From NCBI GenBank assembly GCA_033961575.1, contig CM066728.1, forward strand, positions 107,712,852 to 107,776,851: a stretch of 64,000 nucleotides of DNA. Reading direction: 5' to 3'. A program made the translations under genes and the position numbers. Every line of letters starts with the position of its first letter. The first letter of the stretch is position 1. Of this stretch, positions 37,091 to 49,779 are shown piece by piece. The notes under the pieces were generated by a model. That model saw only the letters and a list, made by a program, of their open reading frames with translations. It was not told the origin of the DNA and did not search any database. This DNA is from Aselliscus stoliczkanus (lineage: Eukaryota > Chordata > Mammalia > Chiroptera > Hipposideridae).

Positions 37091-38141
37091 GTATTCTTCT
37101 CACTGTGTGTCCACCAGATCTCACTGGCTTTTGTTAGAAATTATTCCGTTCAGGGAGGTGAAAGGAAGTGACCCAGCCCTGGAAGGAATGCTGCCCTGGG
37201 CCTTCCGAAACTTGACGTTAAATATTGCTTAAAATGAAGAAGGTAGTGCCGAGTTTGACAAGCCCTGAGTCTGAGGGAATTCCGGGCAGCTGGGTGGCAG
37301 GGAAGGTTCTTGGGAGAGCATGCATGACAGTCCCCATTGTGGATTCCTGTGGAATTGTGGACCTCTGGGGAGTCCGTTTTTCTGTGAAGCCATTTCTAAG
37401 TGTTATTCGGATTCTCAGAAGGGACAGAAATGCTGTAATAAGGAGGGTGTTTTGAACACCCTGTTTTGTTTCCTGACGTGTACGAACACAGTCTCAGAGG
37501 ACAATCCTGGAACTGGCTGCTTGGGCCTGTTGTTTCTTGGTGGGATAAGATAATGAATATGTTGCTTAACTCTGTAACTCTAGAAGTTGCTTCCAAACCG
37601 CATGGCTCCTCATTAAACTGGGGGAGAGGACAGTGCCTGCGGAGCTTGTTACAGTAGAGTCACCCTTTCTTTGGGTGGCTGGATAATCCATTCTGGAATC
37701 GAGTACCTGTGCAAAAGGAGGGAGACAGTGAGCTGCACAGCACTTGTTGGTGAATGGTCGCAATGCCAGTAGCCTCCTTACCTGGGTTAACCTTTGGAGG
37801 CCACCTGAGACGGTGCATCTGGAAGGCCTCGGTGTTTGTTTCAGTGGTGGCTGTTTTCTTCCTGTGATCTCAAGAACTCATTACCAGAGGTTAGTCGGAT
37901 CGTGGTTTCTGCTCCTAGCAAGGGGAAATTATTTGTCTTCAAATTATGTGCCAGCGGGACACTTGTCATTGCAAATATACATTTCAAAGTAATTTGATTA
38001 AAGAAGGAATCTAGTGACCTAACATTAGGGACTTTGGACTGTTGCCAAGTCTTATGAATGGTTTAGCCTTGGCTTAAAGATTTATTACAGGTATTAGAAA
38101 GTTAGAGATTCCCAAACTGCTATTTGAGTCTATTTTTCTTT

Positions 38142-38142
<1 letters not shown>
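37091..38142. other. Intronic sequence without recognised features
   Basis: Nothing was recognised on either strand. Confidence 0.4.

Positions 38143-38190
<48 letters not shown>
38143..38190 (+). repeat. (AC)24 microsatellite
   Basis: A pure AC run of 24 units, probably polymorphic. Confidence 0.97.
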
Positions 38191-38192
<2 letters not shown>

Positions 38193-38744
38193 AGTGGAGA
38201 GTGCTAGTTGAAACCCCTTGACATTGTGACTTTGATTAGGAAACAATTCATTGGTGGGCTTTGCTTAGTTTAACCTCACAGCAGGCAGCTAATGAAAGCC
38301 TGTATCCACAGCCCTGGATTTTGTAGATGGGAAAATTAACACAGGAATCCTATGCATGTCTTCTAAAGATGATTCACAGTAGGATGCTGAGCCTGGCTTT
38401 GAACTTGGATACAATGAACACCATGTAGGTTTATAAGCATACTTTGTGTTTCTGACCAGCTCCAGTGGCAGAAGACAGCTGTGGGTGTACAGTTCCTGTT
38501 TGTCTTTTCTCTGGTTCTCTTTTTTGTTAAGTTGTTTATGTCTAATGCTTAAACCTCTGAACACTGACAAGGAATACTCAGCAAAGAGGACAGGCTCATT
38601 TTTCACCCGAGTATGAGATGCCTTCAAATGAGGGGTTGTGATTTTCATTACAGTGTGACAGCAGGCATGTGTTAGTCATTGCACCCTAGTCAGTGTGAGA
38701 TGGTGCATGTGAAGAATTTAATATTATAATCTTCATAGCCATCC

Positions 38745-38880
38745 ATGGGGAAGTACAATTCAGATCCTCATTTTGTAGTGAGGCAGTTGAACCTTGGAGA
38801 GTTTAAGTAACTTGCCCATAGTCACCCAGCCAGCAAGCCTAGAAGCCCAGTAGAGAGGCCGGATCTCGACCCCTCCTGTT
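38745..38880 (-). mobile_element. MIR SINE fragment
   Basis: tgaggcagttgaaccttgga, then agtttaagtaacttgcccat and agtcacccagccagcaagcc follow MIR in reverse. Confidence 0.75.
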
Positions 38881-39861
38881 CTGCCCATTTGTCTCACAAA
38901 CATTGGCTGTGTCTGCATAACCTTTAAGGCCTAAGCTCTCTACTGTGATAAAAAGGTGTACTAACTAATATGAGTGGCTCTGCCAGTGGGCTTGTGTTGT
39001 ATTGGAGAATTAAGTTCCTGAATAATTATATCATTTTGTAAATGGAATGATAAAGTCTATAGGCAGTGGGTTTAGGATACAAGGTGGAAGGAAGAATGAC
39101 TTTGCATGGGGAATGAGAGTGGGTAAATAAAAAGCTTTTGCAGATGCATTTGAGGGGCCAACACAGGAGCAGAGTAGCTGGAAAAGTCTGCATGGGTGAA
39201 GGCATTCTGAGCACTAGGCGCTGAAGGGTTTGTGGCCCTGAATATGCTGGTGTCCCAAGAATGCTGAAGCGTGTGTGGTGCGGGGTGGGGGGGAAGCAGG
39301 AGTGGGGAGCAAGAAAGTGTTGCCTCTCACTGGCCGTGCTCACAGGCTATGCACAGGGTCAGGGCAGAGGGTCAGCACAGAGCTTTCTAAGCCACATTGA
39401 GGGCAGACGTGAGAGAAAGGGAACAGAGTGAGGGACGATGATTCAGCCAGGACACTGGCCGGGGCAGGGAGCGCAGGGCACTCAGAAGGTTCCATTTAGT
39501 GGCCCTTAACACATGCCTGGTGATGTGTTGGGAGCATGAAAAGCATGAAAATATGTGGTCTCCACGAAGGCCTTGGCAGGGAGGTGGTACCACCACTTTA
39601 GAGAAAGGAAAGAGGTTGACTGAGGTTACGGGGCTCTGCCAGGGTCCCCAAACTAGGCAGTAACAGAAGTCAAACTCACACCTGTCTAGTCCAGAAATTG
39701 CCCCAAAGGGACTAAATGTTTACAGTGGACTTATCATTGGTAGTCCTAGATTGTGAGCAAAGTCACCATATTTATCAAATGCAAGAATCTGGGGATATTT
39801 TGTGAATGGTCCTTTGTGCAAAGAGGGGACCAACAGGATAGGGTTTAGACATTTGAGTCCA

Positions 39862-39865
39862 GTGT

Positions 39866-39909
<44 letters not shown>
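39862..39909 (+). repeat. (TG)n microsatellite
   Basis: A nearly pure TG run with one TA interruption near its start. Confidence 0.96.
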
Positions 39910-39912
<3 letters not shown>

Positions 39913-40201
39913 ACGATGTAGAGTCCATCGTTTTAAGCATACAGTCACAGCAAATAAGGACACGATTCTTTGTGCTGTCTACACGTACAGATGGCTGGCT
40001 CCCTGTTCATCTGTGGGGTCTCTGTGGCCTGGGACAGGCTTGCGTTTGGTTCATCAGAGTGTGCTGAGACAGTGTGCTGGCCTGCTCGGTGACACTAGTT
40101 GGGGGAATGGTGACAGTCATGAGAAGAAGCAGCTGTTAGTTATGACCATGTTGTTCTTAGCTAGTGACCCTGGGCCAATTCTCATCCCCGAAATTCCTCA
40201 G

Positions 40202-40263
40202 GAAAACTCCCATGGGATGAGAAGCTTGCCCAGAAAAGCCCCATAGGATGAGAAGCTTGCTCA
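40202..40263 (+). repeat. 31-bp tandem duplication, two copies
   Basis: The unit GAAAACTCCCATGGGATGAG... at 40202-40232 is repeated at 40233-40263 with about four substitutions. Confidence 0.85.
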
Positions 40264-41519
40264 GTGGTCAAGGAATTAATTTGCCAAGATACGCTTACCC
40301 AAGATTTATGGGAGTGCGATTTGGGAAAAACATAACAATTTTGTGATCCGAAATGCTAATTTGACAGTTCGCAGCACACTGTGACCTCACACTGTAGGGA
40401 CTGTGGCGGAAGCGGGGAGACTGATATTTAAGAGTTGAGAAGTGGGCCACCAGGGACCGCTGATTCCAAGGCAATTACACAAGTGTTGTGTGATGGAGGC
40501 TTCGCGTCAGGAGGTGGGACCTGTCTGTGGTCCCTGAGATAGTTCCGAGATTCCAGAAACATTCCCTAGGGCTGTCATATGGCACGAGATCCCTCATCGT
40601 CTGAGAGCTCAGCGCTGTGAGCAGTACAGTATCAGAGCATTTGTCACGTGCACGTAGTTAAAGAAATGTGTCCAAATGTTTGGACACCGCTGTCACCGAG
40701 ACTGCCCAGCCACCTTCATGGCCACTGGTTCTTCCACGGACTCTTCTCTTTGGAGAATCAGCGATGCAACAAAAAGCCTTTCCTTTGGCGCTCTGCCTTA
40801 ATTGCTTTAATGCTGGAAAGAGCCCTGGGAAAAGAACGGAAATTTCAATAAAGTGTGTTGGGATGAAGAAGTGTGTGCATACTTTCTAGGATCGTCGGAG
40901 GGTGTGTGGCAGGCATGTTGGAGACGACAGCTAGCTTGTGGGCTTGGAGCCAGGTCTCCACCAACACAATTATTAAGTAGGTAATAGGACATAAGCGATA
41001 TAAACTATGAGGTAATTTATAATGATAGAGAATATAAATTAAAAAGTAATTTGTAATTCTAGATAGTGAAAGATACTTAAAATTATTGTAGAGTCAGTTG
41101 CTTCATGAATACCTATGGGACAACAAGCTATCTGGATAATTAGTGCACTTCAGCCTAAAAATGTGCATTAGTTAGGCTTAAAACCGTTGAATGAGAATGT
41201 CAACTTCAGATTGGTTTGTGTATGGCTCTATTACTTTATGTACATATCTGTGGCTCATCCACCCCTGCCTGCACCCCCCGCCCCCCATTTATGTCAGGCT
41301 AATATATGAAGAGTTCTCTCCTTCCTTATGGGCTCCCCACAGCCACTGCTACCCCCAAACAAAGCTGCTGAAGCCCCTGTTCCCCCAAATGGAAAAAATC
41401 CCCCACGGCCCCTCCTGGGAACCTACGAGACTCCAGCTGTCTTTCTCAGCCTCTAGCTTCTGTTGCGGAGCCATCATCACACGAACCCAGTAGCCTGAAT
41501 TGGAATTTGGATTGTTTGT
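40264..41519. other. Intronic sequence without recognised features
   Basis: No exon or named repeat was seen; 41268-41286 is a short C-run. Confidence 0.4.
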
Positions 41520-42065
41520 TTTCTATAATGGCTTTACTTGATATGTAATTCACATACTGTAAAATTCACTCTTTTAAAGTTTACAGCCCTTTTCATGTAT
41601 TCACAGAGCTGTGCAGCAACCACCATATAACTTTGGAATATTTTCATTACTCCCAAACGAAAACTTGTACCCATCAGTAAATACTCCCCATCTCCCCGCT
41701 GCCCAGCAACCACTAATCCAGATTGTCTCAATGCATTTATCTCTTCTAGACATTTCAGATAACTTGGAATCAGAAAATATGTGGCATTTTATTTGTGGTG
41801 TCTTTCACTTCGTGTGATGTTTTCAAGGCCATCCGTCTTAAAATGTTCATCCACGCTGTAGCATGTATCAGCACTTCGTTCCTTTCCTTCTGAATAATAC
41901 TCCATTGTAGGATATGCCACATTTCTTTATCCATTCACAATTCATCAGCTGATGGACACTGGGATTATTTCCCCCTTTTTTGGACTGTTATGAACAGTCC
42001 TGCTGTCACTATTCATGTACAACTTTTTGGGTGAATAGCAGTGGAATTGCTGGGTGATGGGAATT
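41520..42065 (-). mobile_element. L1 3' UTR fragment
   Basis: tgtaattcacatactgtaaa, gctgtgcagcaaccaccata and ataatactccattgtaggat match the antisense of an old L1 3' end. It is about 550 bp long and moderately diverged. Confidence 0.8.
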
Positions 42066-42449
42066 ACTTTTTTCCGAGAGACACCTATTTTAGTACCGTG
42101 TTACATTTTAAATGTAGCATACGCTTCACATAATTTAAAAATGTGGTGTTTCCTCTGGGATGTTGGCATAATACAATTGCAGAATTCCCCACCTCTGTGA
42201 AGCGATCTGTCTTTATACCACCAGGTTGTACAGTGGTTTTTGAGTGAACATAGGTGTCTTCAAGCCCCGGCACCACAGCTTTCTAGATTGACCATCACCT
42301 GGAGCGGGAAGGTTGACTTCTCTGAATCACAGTTTTTGGTCTGGGTAAACCTCAGGTTTGTGATTCCCAAGCTCTGTACTTTCTTTCCAAAGTTTTTCAA
42401 GTCATTGCATGCAGAAAATAGTAACATTTGGGTTGATTTGGTGAGTGGA

Positions 42450-42553
42450 GCAGACGTGTCACCTGGAGGCAGAGGGTTGCTCCCTGGTACACCTGCACTG
42501 CGCAGACGTGTCACCTGGAGGCAGAGGGTTGCTCCCTGGCACACCTGCACTGC
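42450..42553 (+). repeat. 52-bp tandem duplication, two near-identical copies
   Basis: GCAGACGTGTCACCTGGAGG... at 42450-42501 is repeated at 42502-42553 with one difference (T to C in GGTACAC). It is a recent local duplication. Confidence 0.97.
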
Positions 42554-43604
42554 CGTTCTTCAGCCCTAACCCACGTTGGGTACAGCTCTCCTCTACAGCA
42601 ACTCGCCTGCTAGGAAACTGTTTGCTCAACTTGCCTGCACTCTTGCCCCTCCCTATAACCTCTCTTGTTCTAATCTGTGAGAACCACCATTAACCACTGG
42701 AGAAAAATATTGGACAGTCAACTAAGTTTGTGAAGGGTGACAATCTCATTGCATTTTATCTTACGTATGGGGTGTGGAGGAAGCTCACAAGATAAATGAA
42801 GAGTCTAGTGATGGTAATTTTGAACTTTACCCCTGACTTTCATTAGGAAGTTATGGATGACCACTGCCAATGCCCTTCATTGGATCTGGTGTTTGATGCC
42901 AGTCTGCTGTCATATTTTTTTTTAGGCTTTGGCACATCATATAGTTTTCCTTGATTTGTCTTTTTCTGTGCTCACTTCAGTCAGCGGGTCCTTGGCCAAT
43001 GTGCAGCTTAGGTAAAAAATAATCTAGTTTCCTACTGTGAGTAAATCTTTAGCCATAAGGAATTTCCTCTGGAGAACTTGGGTATATCACCTTGGTCTAT
43101 TTTATTTTGCACTGGAGATGATAATGCTAACAGCTCTCCTTTTAGAAGAGGACCACTCAGGTGTCCTTGAGGTAGGGAGATACCTTGTAGATAGCAATCC
43201 AGCTCTGATGGGATAAGAGAATTTTGGTTCCTTTAGAATAATCACCTGTTGTCTTTGACCCCATCTTCCCTGATTTACCAGGTGTCTTCAATCTTGATCG
43301 CATGTAACCAATGTGCCGAGACTGAACTTACTAGATAGAGCTGCTCCTGTCCTCTGCTGATGGAAGTGAGTCACAGTTGGGGACAAGTCATCTTGATTCT
43401 TCTTGGTAATATTTCTTAGCAAAAGAATACATTAAAAAATTTTGTCTGATGATATAATCACACGTGCCCATTTGTAAACTTGCAAAAACAGTCCCCCACC
43501 ATACTGAAAATATGCAGAACTCCATATCTCCAAACATTCTAATGATTGGGTGTATTTTCCTCTAGGTGTAAATTATAACAGTGAAGATCCATGTTGTTGT
43601 GTCT
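42554..43604. other. Intronic sequence without recognised features
   Basis: Nothing was recognised. Confidence 0.4.
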
Positions 43605-43950
43605 AACAGTTACTGAGCCCTTGCAGTGAGCCTGCGTTGTTCTATGCATTTCTCTTCAATTACATCATCAAATCCTCACAACCTTATGCGGAAGGCACAA
43701 AGGTTACCCTCATGTAAAGAAGGAAACACAAGGGCCGGCCGAGCGGCGCGGCGGTTAAGCGCTGGCTTGGGAAGCCAGCGGCCCCGTTTAGGTCCCACAT
43801 ATGAGGGCCAGTGACACTGCCCCTCAAAAAAAAAAAAAAAAAAAAAAAAAGAAGGAGGAAATAGAGGACAAACAACTGAGAAATCCTTTGCTGGAGTTTG
43901 CATCTGCTTTACAGTCAGACTCAGAACCAGCCCAGGATCTCAGTGTTTGT
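43605..43950 (-). mobile_element. MIR SINE split by a younger SINE
   Basis: The left part (attacatcatcaaatcctca, then catgtaaagaaggaaacaca) and the right part from 43851 (gaggacaaacaactgagaaa) together follow MIR in reverse. The SINE at 43732-43850 sits between them. Confidence 0.65.
43732..43850 (+). mobile_element. tRNA-Ser-like SINE, copy 4 (youngest-looking)
   Basis: The body is gggccggccgagcggcgcgg onward, with a perfect 6-bp anticodon stem (43761-43766 with 43774-43779) and loop TTGGGAA. It ends in a 25-base pure A tail (43826-43850). The flanks share aaagaagga, a partial target duplication. The pure tail argues for a recent insertion. Confidence 0.93.
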
Positions 43951-44312
43951 ATGTTTATATTTCAGTATGAAAATATTTGTGTGTGTGCTTCTGTGTGCAT
44001 GTGTGTATTTGTTCATAGGCCATGCACAGTTTAATTTCCTGCCAATACACTTCATAGTATATCTTATTTCTCTCATGTCCTTAAAATTTTGCTTATAAAT
44101 AGTGACCTGTCTTCCTGATGTACTTAATTTGTATAGCAGCATTTCCCTTCCCTGAAATAGAAGCTTCCAAATCCTGGTTTGTAACACATAATAATCAGAC
44201 TAAGAGGAAAACATTTCCATGTAAATCTTTGTTGATGCCTCTGGTAATCCTTCAGAGAATGAGCTAGAGATGAAACTACAAGGCAAAGTGTATAAATACT
44301 TTTAAGCCCCTT

Positions 44313-44315
<3 letters not shown>

Positions 44316-44352
<37 letters not shown>
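44316..44352 (+). repeat. (TG)n microsatellite
   Basis: A pure TG run of about 18 units. Confidence 0.96.
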
Positions 44353-44354
<2 letters not shown>

Positions 44355-45494
44355 AGAAATCAAAAAGTGTGTTTTATTAAGCAGCCATAACTGCCACCAA
44401 CTGCCTCATGTTTGCGTTTTTAAAATGGTAGTCATTAAACTGAACTTTACAATATAGAAACAAATTTTGTTTTGGACTTCTCAGTGAGGTAGCTTTCTTC
44501 CACAACTTGCCAATTTCCGTGGTCCATGCTATCGGTCACTAAAGTACATAGATCTGTCTGTGGCCTGCTGCAAGGAGGTGGCTTCAAATGGTGAATGTTG
44601 TGCTCCGGATGCATCGGCCTTTCCAGAATGAGCTGTTTGTGAGTTGAAGCACAGCACATCCCTCCAATTTCATCTCTGTAGTCAATGAGCTGCTTTTTTT
44701 GCTGCTATGGTTGTAATCAGGGGGAACGGCAGGAATTTTCCAGAACAGTGAGATTAAGCATGACATCTGCCGCTTACGTATGATGTTAGAGAAAGTACAT
44801 CGCTTTCATTTATGCACTCAACCGGGAACACAGTCTATTGCTTATGGACAGAACAAGCATGTGTGCCAACTTTTCCTATAATGATCTCATGGGTGTGTGC
44901 TATTTGCCAAGCTAAAGTGGCAACTTTGAGGACAAAAACAGGTATGGCCATGTCAGGATGGAAAGTATTCGTCAATGCTGTGTGCCTGAGTGTTTCTTCT
45001 CAGTATAACCAGAGAGCTTTGCATGATACGTTTATCTGTCAAGGCCGATAAAACCCATTTCATTTCCTTAGGTAAGAGTGAAGATTCCCTTCCCTCCTCC
45101 CCCGCCCAGGGGTAAAACAAATTTAGTAGGTAAAGGAGTGGGAGGTTCCAGTTTCAAAACTGTCCATCACTGACTCAGTTTATTCCTCAATGGCATGGGT
45201 TCTCCTCCTAATTGTATTAAATGAGAGCAATAGGAATTTTCTGTTCTGCTTGGAGAATGCTTATGGGAAGTTGGCCTCTGCTTGACCTAGGACTGTACCT
45301 TCTAACCATCCCTTCTGTAAACCTGCCCTGCTTTCTGAACCGCCCTGCAGCAACTGTTACTCCCTTATACTCAGTAAGACATACCTGAACTGAATCTAAA
45401 TGTGTACTTTGGGACTCCAGGCTCATTAGTTAATCCCTAAAACTAATCTCACCTCACTCATTTGTTTTAATCATCAATATTTGTACTCACACTA
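44353..45494. other. Intronic sequence without recognised features
   Basis: Nothing was recognised. Confidence 0.4.
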
Positions 45495-45870
45495 AATTAC
45501 AAAATAAATAAATGCTTATTGAAAATTCAAATAATATAGAAGAGTATAAAATACCCCTACTGCCTAAAAGTAATCAGTTTCCTTTCACCTACAAACATAT
45601 AAACATAGAAATCATTTGGTTCATTTTAGTCAAAAATTGGGCCTTTCTCTCTCTTCCTTTTTTCTTTATATCTCTATAGATAAATAAAATAACACAGCGT
45701 ATTTATTTATTTTTTCACTCAACATCATTATTGGATTTTTATGTCAGTGTATAGATTGAGTCTTACTTAAACTATATTGGTTTTGCAAGTTGCATAATAT
45801 TTAATAGTATGGATGTGCCATAATTCATTTGATCTCATTACTTATAACTTTTGTCCTTTCAAACAGGTAA
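45495..45870 (-). mobile_element. Old L1 3' UTR fragment
   Basis: ttgaaaattcaaataatata, then tatggatgtgccataattca follow the antisense of an L1M-type 3' end. Strongly diverged. Confidence 0.6.
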
Positions 45871-46049
45871 ATGTGTTTGCTACCCTCATTTTCCGTAAAT
45901 TCTACCCGGAGACTTCATTCTATTTCTCTGCCGAAAGTGTCATCTTTTAATTTCTACTCCATTTACGTGATTCCCATGCTCCAAACCCTTCACAACCTTT
46001 CTGATATTAGCCTGATGCTTCTTCGGATTATTTGTTAGTGGTTGGCTGA

Positions 46050-46460
46050 TACATATATTCAACAAGTATTAGGTACTTCCCATGTGCAAGGAACTGGTGG
46101 GCTGTGATGGGCTGTGAGGGGGCTATAGTGACAAGTGGGGCTCAGCCTCTCCTATGTGACCCTGCAGGGATGCCAGGTCAGGGGACAGAAGAAGTCACAT
46201 TCTATGGCAGAGTGACCTGAGGGCCACAGAGACACAAAACAGGAGGCTGGGTGGAGGGTCCTTGCTTCTCCCTGGGAAAGTGGTTCAGGGATGGATGAGC
46301 TAGTGTTTGATCCAGACCTAAGAGGAGGGATAGGTGCTGATACAGATGTGGGCAAATGTTCTAGGCAGAAGGGTGGAAGTGGAACAGCGACTGGTCTAAG
46401 GGATCTGGATGGTTTGATCTTGGAAGTCGATGAAGAGAGAACTACCTCTGTTCTTTCAAC
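46050..46460 (+). mobile_element. Ancient interspersed repeat, family not assigned
   Basis: The stretch with caagtattaggtacttccca and a later gttctaggcagaagggtgga resembles the family noted at 19.1 kb. Confidence 0.35.
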
Positions 46461-46559
46461 GTTCATGTATTTTCACATTAGGACGACTGTGAAGTTTGTG
46501 TATATTTCCTTGCTTTTTTTTACATAGTTTTAACAAAATCAAAGTATCGTTTAGTTTTG

Positions 46560-46850
46560 CTCCTTTTTTTATTTTAAGTGAATATTGATTTACAATAGTA
46601 TATATTATTCTTGACTTTTTTCTCTCGATATTATGTTTCTAATAGTCATTTGCGTTGTGTGTAGCTGGAGTCCATGCATATTCCCTGTGAATAATACAGT
46701 ATAAAAATTTCCATTGTCTCAGTGGACACCCGTATAATTTCTAGGTCTTTGCTATTCCAAACAAGGCTGCTATGAAAGTTCTTTTACAGGTTTCCTGGAC
46801 ATATGTGGAATTTTCCTAAGGCTGGGGCAGCCCACCATCACGGCTCCTAT
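46560..46850 (-). mobile_element. Old L1 3' UTR fragment
   Basis: ggtctttgctattccaaaca, then aggctgctatgaaagttctt match the antisense of L1M 3' ends. Confidence 0.6.
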
Positions 46851-47829
46851 TAAACAGTAAACTGCTTTATCATCTCTTTGTAGGAAGACACTAATTTGGT
46901 TGTTAGAAATTTTTTTCCAACAAGATTAAAAAATATATATATATTAAAGAAAATAGTCCTTATTTGTTTAGATGTATTGAAATTTTTTGAGTGCTTCCTC
47001 ACTGCTACGGAGTACCCATTACCCTTACCAATTAACTCATAAATTTTAAGCCATTTTTATATCTCCATATCAGAGATGATGGAACTCGAGGCATAAGGTT
47101 AATGAGGTTGGAGCTAACAGTGGGACCTGGCCATCTGGGTGCAGGGTCTGTTCGCTCGTAAGCCAGTGTTGGTGGGTAGGGCGGCTGGCTGGGATGCGGT
47201 TGGCGGAGGAACACCAGCGAGAGTTCTTAACCTTTTGCCTGGCAGTCAGGCGGTCAGATATCCGGGGGCTGTGCTGAACCCCTTCTCTCTGGAGGAACAG
47301 CTTGCCAAATTGATGCAATGTGACCTTCCTTTTTGTGGACTTAAATTTAGGAATTGTCACTTTTGTGTTTTCATTAACATATTCACCACGGCAGAGCTTT
47401 TGATATTTTGAAATGCACAAGTAAAACACTTGGGGATTACTTTTCAACCGTGGAGACCTTTATTGTGATGTCCTGAATGACCTTTCCACATTTCAGGCTA
47501 ATGAACTGAAGAATAAAATACCATATGTTCACAGCACGCCTGCGTTTCTCAGTATCACATTACGGGCTAATCATCGGATGCTTTCGTGGCGGCTAATTCA
47601 AGGTCTTTATTGACTTGTTCTTCTGAAATCTCACCTAAGAGACCCATGATGCCTTGAGAGCACACTTGTAGTTTTGTGCAGACACTCCCCTAAAACGCCG
47701 TGAGCACCAGGCAGCGGCACTGGCAGAAAGTATCTAAGTTTTCACAATGATTTCCCCGTCATTTGGACAAAGACTACCTTGTTTTTTTCCCGTCTAGTAC
47801 CGAGTCAGTGGGTCGATAATATTTACATG

Positions 47830-48090
47830 TGAGTGATACTCCCTTCTAGGCCCTGGGGATGTCCAGTGAACAAAGCTAAGACTCAGCCCTCCAGTGGCTT
47901 ACATCCTAGTGGGTTAAAGAGGCCACAAACAAATACACCGACTGAGCAATTTCAAGTGACATGAAGAAGAGAAAAATCACAGATTCTGCGATAGTGTAAG
48001 AGGCAGGTGCTTTAGCAGGTCTTGCTTGGGGAGGCTTTTCTGAGTAGGTGCCATTTGCAGGAAACCCAAGTAACGAGGAGGTACCTTGGA
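47830..48090 (+). mobile_element. Ancient interspersed repeat, family not assigned
   Basis: cagtgaacaaagctaagact and tggcttacatcctagtgggt match the same old family as at 19.1 kb. Confidence 0.5.
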
Positions 48091-48099
48091 AGGGCCTAG

Positions 48100-49620
48100 A
48101 GAGAACCTCTGCACCTATGGGCCAGCACTGCTGTCTGAAAGATGATGAGCTCGTTGGGGAAAAATACTGCGGAGAAGGTCCTTATGTGTGAGGACCTTGT
48201 CAGTGAGGTCTCTGGCTCTGCCTCCAGAATCGATGAACGATGCTATAGTTGGTTCTTACTAAAATGTCCATCCCCTAGGAAACATGTATTCAGGGCCAAC
48301 ATGGTGTCAGTAGTAGAAACAGAGCATCTGTTTGTTTCGTAGGCCAGGTGGTCCATATGTCTAGCTGGTCTCCCAATTCCTAGTCAGTAGATGATCATTG
48401 CAGAAATGAGGCCTAAAGAGGGACCCTGTCTTCAGGACCCTGAGGCTGGGAGCCAGGGACTTACCTGTTAAAATAGTTGGTTCTTCATTTATCGGCAGGA
48501 CCCCCTTGCATCTTGCCTCCATACCTATAAAACAGGAAGGAATGAAAATGCTTATTTTACAGGTTTGTTTCAGGAAATTAAGAGATGTATTAATACTATA
48601 CCTAATCATATAACCTGCTTTGTAGTTTCTTTTATGTCTTATTCTCTGATAAGTGGAATCTTTGATTTGGATGTGATGTGTCTCAGTATGTTTTCCTTCT
48701 GATGAGAACTTTTTAAGATTCACTCTCTTAGCAACTTTCAAGTATGTAAAACAGTATTATTAGCAATAATTAATTTTTTATTTTAGCAAGAATTTCTTAT
48801 TCTTGTTTTTAGTAAACTGACTCAAAAATAGTAATTAGTACTCTTGAAGCCTGCTTTTTTTTCCCCCCCAAGACAAACATTATATCGACTTCGCCATGTC
48901 TGGTCCATTGGACCTAATAAATATCATACACAAGAGTGATTCCCAAATAAAACCTGAAAACACAGAATCAGGGGCTTTTTCATGAAATATTCGTTTTCAC
49001 AAGTGTATAAGCAGTCTTTTTATCTGTAATTTACCTGATAATATTTCAAGGTATTTGCATTTTCATCTTAGAATAATGAATTTGATGAATTTATTTCTGC
49101 TATGATTTGTAACACCCTCCTTTATTTGCCCTTTGACTTTTCCATTGCTTCTAGTGAATTGCAGCGTGTCAGAATAAATTACCGGAACCCTTCAGGGTTA
49201 ACACACTATGGTGATATCTTCTGTGTGCTTTCATGTTTTCAGGCCCAGGAGACTTCCTCTTTTTAGCTGGTCTGCCTGCAGTAATCCCTTCATCCTTTTG
49301 ACCATTAATTGGAAAATTATGACATTTAGAAAGGCCATTTCTCAAAACCATTGGAATCCTTGTATTTGGACCAGATGTTAAGAGAATTTTAATGGAGGAA
49401 TAAAACATCTGTGGCAATGGATGGCAGAAGTGATAGAAGGAAAGGGAACATGAATAGCATTTTAATGGAAGCATAAATATTGGAAAGAAGGTAGAGAGGT
49501 GTATGTGGGCTTGCATTATTTTCCTCCATCATCTCATTTCTTGGGTGGTGATTGTGTGTCTACCCTATGTCCTGTATTGTGCAGGGGTTGAGACTCTCAC
49601 AGCCTTGGTTGAGAATGGGG
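48100..49620. other. Intronic sequence without recognised features
   Basis: No exon or named repeat was seen. Confidence 0.4.
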
Positions 49621-49633
49621 AAGATACTCAGGT

Positions 49634-49675
49634 AGTTATAGTTCAAGGTTATAAAGTTATAGTTCAAAGTTATAA
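49634..49675 (+). repeat. 21-bp tandem duplication
   Basis: AGTTATAGTTCAAGGTTATA plus one base at 49634-49654 is repeated at 49655-49675 with one substitution. Confidence 0.9.
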
Positions 49676-49779
49676 CAGCTATGGTAGAAATGAGTGTGAT
49701 GTGTAGTGGGGCCAGGTGGGGATGGGAGAAAATGGAAAAAAAATCAGAGAGGGCTCCTCAGAGTTGAAGCCTAAGGATA

